Part shown: positions 1 through 5,539 of the stretch, piece by piece
Layout of the letters: every line of letters starts with the position of its first letter
Position numbering within the stretch: position 1 is the first letter of the stretch
Assembly: GCA_014304965.1 (NCBI GenBank)
Contig: JACRTZ010000215.1
Span: 1-6,848, forward strand
Direction: 5' to 3'
Length of the DNA: 6,848 nt
Source of the DNA: Vulcanimicrobiota bacterium
GTDB lineage: Bacteria > Vulcanimicrobiota > Vulcanimicrobiia > Vulcanimicrobiales > Vulcanimicrobiaceae
Notes under the pieces: model-generated
Databases searched by the model: none
What the model was told of the DNA's origin: nothing
What the model saw: the letters and a program-made list of their open reading frames with translations, nothing else
Position numbers and translations under genes: made by a program

Positions 1-546
1 GTGCAAGGGTTGACCTTGCGTGAGGCCGCGCAGCAGCAACTCGGCAACGCCCACGCGCTCGACCAGAGCATCGTCTCGATCGATCATCCCTCGGGGATCT
101 CTGCGCTCCTCAACGGTCAGTTGGCCGCGCATCTGACCTCGCCGCCGTTTCAGTATCAAGAAGTCGCGGCGGGAGCGCACGTCGTTCTGCGCAGTTTCGC
201 CATCCTGGGCCAGCACACGTTCAACAGCGTCTACGTAAGCGAAAGCTTCGCCGCCGCCCATCCCGAGTTCATCAAAGGCGTGTATCGCGAACTGGTGGAC
301 GCAACCGATCTGATAAAGCGTCACCCGGCCGAAGCTGCGGCCATTCTGTCACGCGACGCGAACGGGAAAGTTCCGGCAAGCGACTTCGAGAAGTGGCTGC
401 GCCGCGGGGACGTCAACTTCACGACGACACCGCACGGTTTTCTGCGGTTTGCGTCCATCATGAAGTCCATCGACGCGATCAAGAAGGTGCCGAGTTCGAT
501 GCGCGACATCGAGGTGATGTCCGTCTTGAACGGCGCGGGCGACTAG
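1..546 (+). CDS. ABC transporter substrate-binding protein, NMT1/THI5 (SsuA/TauA-like) family, C-terminal part
   Basis: This is the C-terminal half of a periplasmic or lipid-anchored solute-binding protein that delivers a small ligand to an ABC importer. The 181 visible residues show the pattern of the nitrate/sulfonate/taurine/thiamine-precursor class: an HPSGISALLNGQ segment (about 29-40), then HLTSPPFQYQE (44-54), a hinge-like LGQHTFNSVYVS stretch (69-80), a helix after HPEF (87-90), and a closing FLRFASIMKSIDAIKKVPSS region (147-166). Family members are usually about 320-340 residues. The N-terminal lobe and signal peptide are therefore outside the window, and the GTG at base 1 is probably an internal valine codon rather than a start. 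The stop is TAG at 544-546. tarD follows after 12 bases, so the two are very likely cotranscribed. Permease and ATPase genes are not seen and may lie upstream. The ligand cannot be read from the sequence; linkage to tartrate is inference from position only. Confidence 0.85.
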   Translation: MQGLTLREAAQQQLGNAHALDQSIVSIDHPSGISALLNGQLAAHLTSPPFQYQEVAAGAHVVLRSFAILGQHTFNSVYVSESFAAAHPEFIKGVYRELVDATDLIKRHPAEAAAILSRDANGKVPASDFEKWLRRGDVNFTTTPHGFLRFASIMKSIDAIKKVPSSMRDIEVMSVLNGAGD

Positions 547-558
547 CCCGGAGGGCGC

Positions 559-1728
559 GTGCGCATCGTCCGCATCGCGGAACGACCGGTCGGAATCGAT
601 TCCTCGATCCGCAACGCCTTCATCGATTTCTCGAAGATGAACGTCTCGACGGTCGCGGTGATCACCGACGTCGTTCGCGACGGGGCGCCCGTCGTCGGGT
701 TCGGTTTCAACTCGAACGGCCGGTATGCGCCGGGCAGCCTGATGCGCGAGCGCTTCATCCCGCGCATCCTGGAAGCGCCGCCCGAGGCATTGCTGGACGG
801 CACCGGCGCGAATTTCGATCCACACGCCATCTGGAAATTGATGATGACGGGCGAGAAGCCGGGCGGCCATGGCGAACGTTCGGTCGCCGTCGGCACGCTC
901 GATATGGCGCTCTGGGACGCCGTCGCGAAAATCGAAGGGCGTCCGCTGTATCGCACGATTGCCGAGCGTTTCGGCGACGGAACGTGGGACGAGTCCGTGT
1001 TCGTCTATGCGGCCGGCGGCTATTATCAATCGGGTAAGGACGATCGTGCGTTGCAAGCCGAGATGCAATCGTATCGCGATCTCGGATACTCCGTGTTGAA
1101 GATGAAGATCGGCGGCGCGCCGCTGAACGAGGACGTCCGGCGGATCGAAGCGGCGCTCGAGGTCGCGGGCGACGGTGCGAACTTGGCGGTGGACGCTAAC
1201 GGACGGTTCGACGCGGTCGAAGCCAAGGCGTATGCCGCAGCAATCGCCCCCTACGGCTTGCGCTGGTACGAGGAGCCGGGCGATCCGCTCGATTTCGAAC
1301 TGCTCGCGGACGTCGCGCGCTCGTACGCGGGCGTTCTTGCAACCGGTGAGAATCTATTCTCGGTTTACGACGCACGCAACCTCATTCGCTACGGCGGGTT
1401 ACGTCCGGACAAAGATAAACTGCAGTTCGATTGCGCGCTCGCCTATGGTCTGGTCGAATATCTTCGCATCGTCGACATGCTGCGCGCGCATGGGTGGTCG
1501 CCGCGGGCGTGCATCCCGCACGGCGGTCATCAGATGTCGCTCAATATCGCCGCCGGGCTCAAGCTCGGGGGCAACGAGTCCTACCCGGGCATCTTCCAGC
1601 CGTTCGGCGGCTTTGCCGACGACGTGCCGGTCGAGAACTCGCGCGTCGGCTTGCCCGATCTCCCGGGCATCGGCTTCGAAGGCAAGGCCAAACTGATGGA
1701 CGTCCTGCTCGAGACGGCGCGATTATAA
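559..1728 (+). CDS. tarD: D(-)-tartrate dehydratase, enolase superfamily (mandelate racemase/muconate lactonizing group)
   Basis: The predicted cytosolic enzyme dehydrates D-tartrate to oxaloacetate. Its 389 residues equal the length I recall for the characterised Bradyrhizobium enzyme. The capping domain (about 1-125) contains GFNSNGRY (49-56) and EKPGGHGERSVAVGT (99-113). The barrel carries the catalytic pattern: KMK at 181-183 with K183 as presumed general base, metal ligands D212 (VDANGRF), E238 (WYEEP) and E264 (ATGEN), and H321 (IPHGGHQMS) as presumed general acid. From memory the Bradyrhizobium equivalents are K184, D213, E239, E265 and H322, a constant offset of one. The C-terminal NESYPGIFQPFGGF and LPDLPGIGFEGK segments also fit this subgroup. 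The start is GTG at 559, with GGAGG at 550-554 a few bases before it. A 12-base gap from the transporter gene implies cotranscription. A different acid sugar or hydroxy acid is possible but less likely, given the active-site match. Confidence 0.9.
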   Translation: MRIVRIAERPVGIDSSIRNAFIDFSKMNVSTVAVITDVVRDGAPVVGFGFNSNGRYAPGSLMRERFIPRILEAPPEALLDGTGANFDPHAIWKLMMTGEKPGGHGERSVAVGTLDMALWDAVAKIEGRPLYRTIAERFGDGTWDESVFVYAAGGYYQSGKDDRALQAEMQSYRDLGYSVLKMKIGGAPLNEDVRRIEAALEVAGDGANLAVDANGRFDAVEAKAYAAAIAPYGLRWYEEPGDPLDFELLADVARSYAGVLATGENLFSVYDARNLIRYGGLRPDKDKLQFDCALAYGLVEYLRIVDMLRAHGWSPRACIPHGGHQMSLNIAAGLKLGGNESYPGIFQPFGGFADDVPVENSRVGLPDLPGIGFEGKAKLMDVLLETARL

Positions 1729-1806
1729 GGGCGGAGGCCCTGGCGGCGCGAACTTCCGCGCAACCGCAACCCCGGACGTCCGGTCGAAGACTACGGAGAA
1801 CGACAA
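1729..1806 (+). other. tarD-crotonase spacer with a perfect 12-bp palindrome
   Basis: This 78-base spacer is the largest gap in the window. It holds three inverted repeats: a 4-bp stem GGGC/GCCC (1729-1732 with 1737-1740), a 5-bp stem GCGCG/CGCGC (1746-1750 with 1757-1761), and the perfect 12-base palindrome CCGGACGTCCGG (1772-1783), which lies about a dozen bases before the ribosome binding site GGAGA (1795-1799) of the next gene. None is followed by a T-run, so a classical terminator is not supported. The palindrome could be an operator or an RNA hairpin, but GC-rich DNA gives such repeats by chance. Confidence 0.25.
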
Positions 1807-2604
1807 ATGATTGAGACCACGACCTACCGGTTCTTGAATTTCGATGTCGAGGGCGGCATTGCGACGATCGCGCTCGCCAATCCGGAGAAGCGGAACGCCC
1901 TATCCATGGCGACGATGCGAGAACTGATCGCAGCGCTTGACGCCGCCGGTCGCGATCCCGCGGTCAAGGTCGTGGTCCTGCGCGCATTAGGCCCCGTGTT
2001 CAGTTCCGGTCATGATCTGCGCGAGATGCGCTGCGCGGGCGACGCCTCGGATATCGCGAAGTTCCGCGACATCTTCGACGTCTGCGTCGTCATGATGGAA
2101 AAGATTCAAGGCATTCCGCAGCCCGTGATCGCGGAGATCGACGGCATTGCGACTGCGGCCGGCTGCCAGCTCGTCGCGACCTGCGATCTCGCCATCGCAT
2201 CCGACGGGTCGAAGTTCGCAACGCCGGGCGTGAAGATCGGCTTGTTCTGCACGACCCCGATGGTTGCGCTCAGCCGCGCGATCGGCCGCAAGCGCGCGCT
2301 CGAGATGCTCTACACCGGGGAGTTCGTGGACGCCGCGACCGCGGCTGAGTGGGGACTGATCAATCGCGCCGTTCCCGCCGCGCAGTTGCGCGGCGAGGTG
2401 GCCGCGCTCGCGCGAAAGATTGCCGACGCGAGCGGTTTCGTCGTCGGCCTCGGCAAGGCGGCCTTCTACACGCAGATCGATCTCGATCAACCCAAGGCTT
2501 ATGCCTATGCGAAAGAAGTCATGAGCATGAACGCGTTGGCCGCCGACGCGCAGGAAGGGATCGGCGCGTTCCTCGAGCGTCGAAAGCCCGAGTGGAAACA
2601 GTAG
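1807..2604 (+). CDS. Enoyl-CoA hydratase/isomerase (crotonase) family protein, ECHDC3-like
   Basis: This is a crotonase-fold protein of 265 residues, the usual length for the family. The N-terminal ATIALANPEKRNALS (19-33) is the standard crotonase opening. The oxyanion-hole elements are recognisable at FSSGHDL (65-71) and GIATAAGCQLVA (113-124). The segments SKFATPGVKIGLFCTTP (135-151), RKRALEMLYTGE (161-172) and the ending GIGAFLERRKPEW (251-263) resemble the ECHDC3 subgroup, which is found from bacteria to mitochondria and has no firmly assigned reaction. The two glutamates of classical enoyl-CoA hydratase (rat E144 and E164) align with Q121 and G141 here. Ordinary hydratase chemistry is therefore doubtful; an isomerase, thioesterase or non-catalytic CoA-binding role is open. 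The start is ATG at 1807, with GGAGA at 1795-1799. It lies 78 bases after tarD on the same strand and is probably in the same transcript. A link to tartrate metabolism is not evident from the sequence. Confidence 0.85.
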   Translation: MIETTTYRFLNFDVEGGIATIALANPEKRNALSMATMRELIAALDAAGRDPAVKVVVLRALGPVFSSGHDLREMRCAGDASDIAKFRDIFDVCVVMMEKIQGIPQPVIAEIDGIATAAGCQLVATCDLAIASDGSKFATPGVKIGLFCTTPMVALSRAIGRKRALEMLYTGEFVDAATAAEWGLINRAVPAAQLRGEVAALARKIADASGFVVGLGKAAFYTQIDLDQPKAYAYAKEVMSMNALAADAQEGIGAFLERRKPEWKQ

Positions 2605-2640
2605 TTCACGCGATCGGAGCGGGTTGCGCGGGCCTGTCAG
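2605..2640. other. Convergent intergenic region without a clear terminator
   Basis: Only 36 bases separate the TAG of the crotonase gene from the TAG of the minus-strand membrane protein gene. I find no strong GC stem followed by a T-run on either strand. Transcripts from both sides probably overlap, or ending is Rho-dependent; that is inference. Confidence 0.5.
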
Positions 2641-3153
2641 CTACTGAGGAATTGAGGCGAGTTCTTCGGGCGTGAGCGTGCGCAAAGAATATTTGTAGCC
2701 CGTGTATACGGCGAAGCCGTAGAACAGAATGTCCATCGGGTTAAAGTCTGCGGTAAGCAGCAGCCACGCCATCCGCGGATTCAGGTGCGCGATGATTGCC
2801 GTCAGCGGCACGTGCGCCGCGCTCGCCGCCGCCACGGCGGTCGCACCGATGTTCCCGGCCGCGCAGCCGAGCACCGCGAACAGCGCGCCGACGATGCGGA
2901 ACGGCCTGTCGATGCCGCGGCCGAGCATGCGCACCAGGTAGCCGACGATGAATCCAACGGCAAGCGCCATGTATCCGATTTGGAAGTGCGTCGCCGCCGT
3001 AATCGCCGCCCAGCCAACCGCGGAGATGACGGCGCCCGCGAGACCGCCGAGTACGGCGAGCAGCAGATTCTGTTCGGCGCGAATCTTCAGCAACAGGCGC
3101 TCGAGCGCTGCCTGGCGGGCGTCGGCCCCAACGGCCGGATCCTCAATCGTCAT
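2641..3153 (-). CDS. Uncharacterised four-helix integral membrane protein
   Basis: The function is unknown. The 170-residue product begins with a hydrophilic, partly helical stretch (1-28, with ARQAALERLLLKIRAEQ) and then shows four hydrophobic segments: about 30-55, 58-77, 86-110 and 138-153. Between the second and third lies a glycine- and arginine-rich turn, VRMLGRGIDRPFR (74-86), followed by LGCAAGN (95-101). The last helix contains DILFYGFAVYTGYKYS (141-156), and the tail TLTPEELASIPQ is short and soluble. I recall similar GxxVGxxVRxxGxGID-type modules in uncharacterised bacterial membrane proteins, sometimes fused to zinc-ribbon or TPR parts, but no function is attached to them. The ATG start at 3153 has a clear GGAGGT (complement of 3158-3163) four bases upstream. 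The gene lies 39 bases downstream of metX on the same strand, so it is probably the last gene of the hom-metY-metX operon. Transport or sensing linked to methionine would be speculation. Confidence 0.8.
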   Translation of the reverse strand: MTIEDPAVGADARQAALERLLLKIRAEQNLLLAVLGGLAGAVISAVGWAAITAATHFQIGYMALAVGFIVGYLVRMLGRGIDRPFRIVGALFAVLGCAAGNIGATAVAAASAAHVPLTAIIAHLNPRMAWLLLTADFNPMDILFYGFAVYTGYKYSLRTLTPEELASIPQ

Positions 3154-3192
3154 GGCGACCTCCGTTCGGCCGCGCTTCCGCGCGCCGGGCGT
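3154..3192 (-). other. metX-membrane gene spacer with a small hairpin
   Basis: This 39-base spacer contains a 5-bp GC stem with a tetraloop. On the plus strand it reads CGCGC (3171-3175), TTCC, GCGCG (3180-3184); the minus-strand RNA therefore has a GGAA loop, a GNRA type that is often stable. No T-run follows, so it is not a standard terminator. The downstream ribosome binding site is at 3158-3163. The hairpin could modulate expression of the last gene or protect the upstream mRNA end, but it may be chance in GC-rich DNA. Confidence 0.25.
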
Positions 3193-4233
3193 TTATCCCG
3201 TGGCGGCGGCTTCGTAGAGATCGCGCAGGCGCGGCGCGAGCAAGCCGCGCAAATGCTCGGGCTCTGCGAGGAACGCGTCGTGTCCGTGGTCCGAGCGCAA
3301 CTCGACGTACGCGCTATCCGCACCCTCGGCAGCGAAGCGCGCCGCCGCCGCGCGGACGTATTCCGGCAGAAACAGCCAGTCGCTCGAGATGCCGGCGAAC
3401 GTGAAGCGCGGCGCGGGGAATCCGAGCTTGCGGTCGCGGGTTTCGAAGAGGTCCATCGCGCGCGTGATCGTCAGATAGGCTTCGGGAACCATGCGCGTTG
3501 AGAAGAGCGCGCCTTGATGATCGAGATAGCCCTCGATGTCGAAGCGGTCGCCGGTGCGTTTGGTCGGGTCGCCGCCTTTGCGGTCGAACTTGCGCCCGTG
3601 CCGGTGCGCGAACAGCGCTTCGCTCTTGTACGTCAGCATCGCGATCTTGCGCGCGAGTTCGACACCCTGCTGCGGCGTGCGCGCTACCCGGATCGCCTCG
3701 CGCGCCACCGCGTTCAGCGCGATCCCCATCGTCGAAAAATGATCGTAGGCGCCGACCGCGATAACGTGGCCGACCGCACCGGGTGCCTGCATCGCCCACT
3801 CGATCGCCTGCATACCGCCGAGCGAGCCGCCGATGACGACGGCGAAGCGCTGCAGGCCGAGAATTTCGAGCGCGCGCCGTTGCGCGCGAACCATGTCGCC
3901 TACGGAGACGACCGGAAACGTCGCGCCGTATGGCCGGCCGCCCGGGGCCGGCGTTGCGGGTCCCGTCGAGCCGTAGCAGCTGCCGAGCACGTTGATGCCC
4001 GCAACCGCGAACGTGCGGGGATCGAAAAGTTTCCCCTCGCCGACGATTTCGCCCCACCATTCGGCGACGCGGCTCGAACCCGTCAGCGCGTGATTGACGA
4101 GCACCATGTTCGATCCGTCGGCACGCGGTTCGCCGTAGATGCTGACGCGCTGAACGACGTCCGGCAGCGTGACCCCGCAGTCGAGCGCGAGCGAACCGAT
4201 CGGAACGTCGCGCTCGAGCGAAGGGGCGATCAC
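3193..4233 (-). CDS. metX: Homoserine O-acetyltransferase (MetX family, alpha/beta hydrolase fold)
   Basis: The enzyme activates L-homoserine with an acyl-CoA, most likely acetyl-CoA, to give the substrate of MetY encoded just upstream. The 346-residue protein shows the family landmarks in order: NHALTGSS (47-54) forming the oxyanion region, GINVLGSCYGSTGP (79-92), FPVVSVGDMVRAQ (106-118), the nucleophile elbow GGSLGG with S137, the acid D285 in ISSDWLF, and the base H318 in DHGHDAFL. The family is often 350-380 residues. The segment after VAREAIRVA (177-184) appears to lack the DPxWxxGxY-like stretch I expect before the conserved TYKSE helix (201-205). The GTG start at 4233-4231 overlaps the TGA of metY by four bases (GTGA) and has no strong ribosome binding site of its own, so coupled translation is likely. 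Homoserine or serine O-succinyltransferases share this fold; the metY neighbour favours O-acetylhomoserine. Confidence 0.92.
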   Translation of the reverse strand: MIAPSLERDVPIGSLALDCGVTLPDVVQRVSIYGEPRADGSNMVLVNHALTGSSRVAEWWGEIVGEGKLFDPRTFAVAGINVLGSCYGSTGPATPAPGGRPYGATFPVVSVGDMVRAQRRALEILGLQRFAVVIGGSLGGMQAIEWAMQAPGAVGHVIAVGAYDHFSTMGIALNAVAREAIRVARTPQQGVELARKIAMLTYKSEALFAHRHGRKFDRKGGDPTKRTGDRFDIEGYLDHQGALFSTRMVPEAYLTITRAMDLFETRDRKLGFPAPRFTFAGISSDWLFLPEYVRAAAARFAAEGADSAYVELRSDHGHDAFLAEPEHLRGLLAPRLRDLYEAAATG

Positions 4234-5537
4234 ACGCCGGCGGACGCGCGCGAGCCGGCGAGCGCCGCGAACGCACCCTCGAGATCCGCGATGATGTCCC
4301 TAACGTCTTCGATGCCGACCGAAAGGCGAACCATGTCGTCGCTGACGCCCGCTTCGATCTGCTGCACGACGTTGAGCTGCTGGTGCGTGGTCGAGGCGGG
4401 GTGGATGACGAGCGACTTCGCATCCCCGACGTTTGCGAGCAGCGAAAAGAGTTTCAAGCCGTCGATAAAGCTCTTGGCTGCTGCGACGCCACCCTTGATG
4501 CCGAACGTCAGGATTGCGCCCTGGCCTGCCGGCAGGTAACGCTGGGCGCGCTCGAACGCGCGATCTCCCGGCAGCCCCGGATACGAAACCCACGTGACTT
4601 CCGGACGCTTTTGCAAGAAGGTCGCGACCTCGAGCGCATTGCGCGAATGCCGCTCCATGCGCAGCCCGAGCGTCTCGAGACCTTGCAGGAAGAGCCACGC
4701 GTTGAAGGGCGAGAGCGCCGCGCCGAGATCGCGCAAGAGCTGCACGCGCGCTTTGATGATGTATGCGAGGTTGCCGAACGACGCCGTGTACGATACGCCG
4801 TGATAGGATGCGTCGGGCTCGGTAAATTCGGGGAATCTGCCCGAGGCGGCCCAATCGAAGTTGCCGCCGTCAACCAGCAGCCCGCCGATGGACGTCCCGT
4901 GGCCGCCGATGAACTTCGTCGCCGAGTGCACGATGACGTTCGCGCCGTGTTCGAACGGCCGCAACAGATAGGGCGTGGCGAGTGTATTGTCCACGATCAG
5001 CGGCAGGCCGTGGCCGTTTGCGACCTTGGCCACGGCGGCGACGTCGAGCACGTCCACTTTCGGATTTCCGATCGACTCGGCGAAAACGGCTTTCGTGTTC
5101 TCTTTGACCGCCCGGCTGAAGTTGTCGGGGTCGGCGGGATCCACCAGCGTCACGTCGATCCCGAACTTCGGCAGCGTGTGCACGAACGCGCTGTACGTTC
5201 CCCCGTAGAGCGAAGCCGAGCTGATGATGTGATCGCCCGCGCGCGCGACGTTCAGGAGCGAATAGATCGTCGCGGCCTGACCGCTCGCGAGCGCAAGTGC
5301 GGCCACGCCGCCTTCCAACTGTGCGATGCGCTGTTCGAGCACGTCGCTCGTCGGGTTCATGATGCGCGTATAGATGTTCCCGAACTCTTGTAGCGCGAAC
5401 AGGCGCGCCGCATGGTCGGCATCGTTGAAGCTGTACGACGTCGTTTGAAAGATGGGCACGGCGCGTGCGTTCGTGGACGGATCGCCGGAGTGGCCGCCGT
5501 GGATGGCCGTGGTATCGAACGAAAACGAGTCGGGCAC
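4230..5537 (-). CDS. metY: O-acetylhomoserine sulfhydrylase (O-acetylhomoserine aminocarboxypropyltransferase), PLP-dependent
   Basis: The enzyme joins sulfide to O-acetylhomoserine to make homocysteine, the direct sulfhydrylation route to methionine. The 435-residue product is a full-length Cys/Met-metabolism PLP enzyme. Seen in order are TTAIHGG (9-15), VPIFQTTSYSF (27-37), the YTRIMNPT motif (56-63), the cofactor-binding ASGQAA turn (84-89), SLYGGTY (109-115), the PLP aspartate D183 in IVDNTLATPYL, and the Schiff-base lysine K208 in SATKFIGGHG. The C-terminal domain has NVGDAKSLVIHPASTTHQQL, typical of MetY rather than cystathionine gamma-synthase. The frame is open far upstream inside hom, but homology begins at PDSFSFDTTAIHGG. 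GTG at 5537-5535, with GGAGGAG five bases before it, fixes the start. It lies two bases after the hom stop, and its TGA overlaps the metX GTG. Cytosolic. Confidence 0.95.
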   Translation of the reverse strand: MPDSFSFDTTAIHGGHSGDPSTNARAVPIFQTTSYSFNDADHAARLFALQEFGNIYTRIMNPTSDVLEQRIAQLEGGVAALALASGQAATIYSLLNVARAGDHIISSASLYGGTYSAFVHTLPKFGIDVTLVDPADPDNFSRAVKENTKAVFAESIGNPKVDVLDVAAVAKVANGHGLPLIVDNTLATPYLLRPFEHGANVIVHSATKFIGGHGTSIGGLLVDGGNFDWAASGRFPEFTEPDASYHGVSYTASFGNLAYIIKARVQLLRDLGAALSPFNAWLFLQGLETLGLRMERHSRNALEVATFLQKRPEVTWVSYPGLPGDRAFERAQRYLPAGQGAILTFGIKGGVAAAKSFIDGLKLFSLLANVGDAKSLVIHPASTTHQQLNVVQQIEAGVSDDMVRLSVGIEDVRDIIADLEGAFAALAGSRASAGV

Positions 5538-5539
5538 GA

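Noticed and set aside
10..15. TTGACC resembling a -35 promoter element
   Set aside because: It lies inside the coding region of the binding protein, and I see no matching -10 element at the right distance.
349..1068. Minus-strand open frame opposite the binding protein and tarD
   Set aside because: The sequence is rich in Arg, His and Asp with no domain, and it spans two genes with strong family matches.
1729..1740. GGGC/GCCC hairpin right after the tarD stop as a terminator
   Set aside because: The stem is only four base pairs and no T-run follows; the next gene on the same strand is close.
1987..2490. Minus-strand open frame opposite the crotonase gene
   Set aside because: No motifs and no ribosome binding site seen; the plus-strand crotonase explains the region.
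2785..3501. Plus-strand open frame opposite the membrane protein and the end of metX
   Set aside because: Arginine-rich and without motifs. The minus-strand reading gives a coherent membrane protein with a good ribosome binding site, and the MetX C-terminus.
3514..4539. Long open frame on the plus strand, antisense to metX and the end of metY
   Set aside because: The translation is arginine-rich low-complexity sequence without family motifs, and it lies opposite two clearly conserved enzymes. Such frames are expected in GC-rich DNA.
4383..5393. Long open frame on the plus strand, antisense to metY
   Set aside because: It lies wholly opposite the conserved metY coding sequence, with no recognisable domain; a GC-driven shadow.
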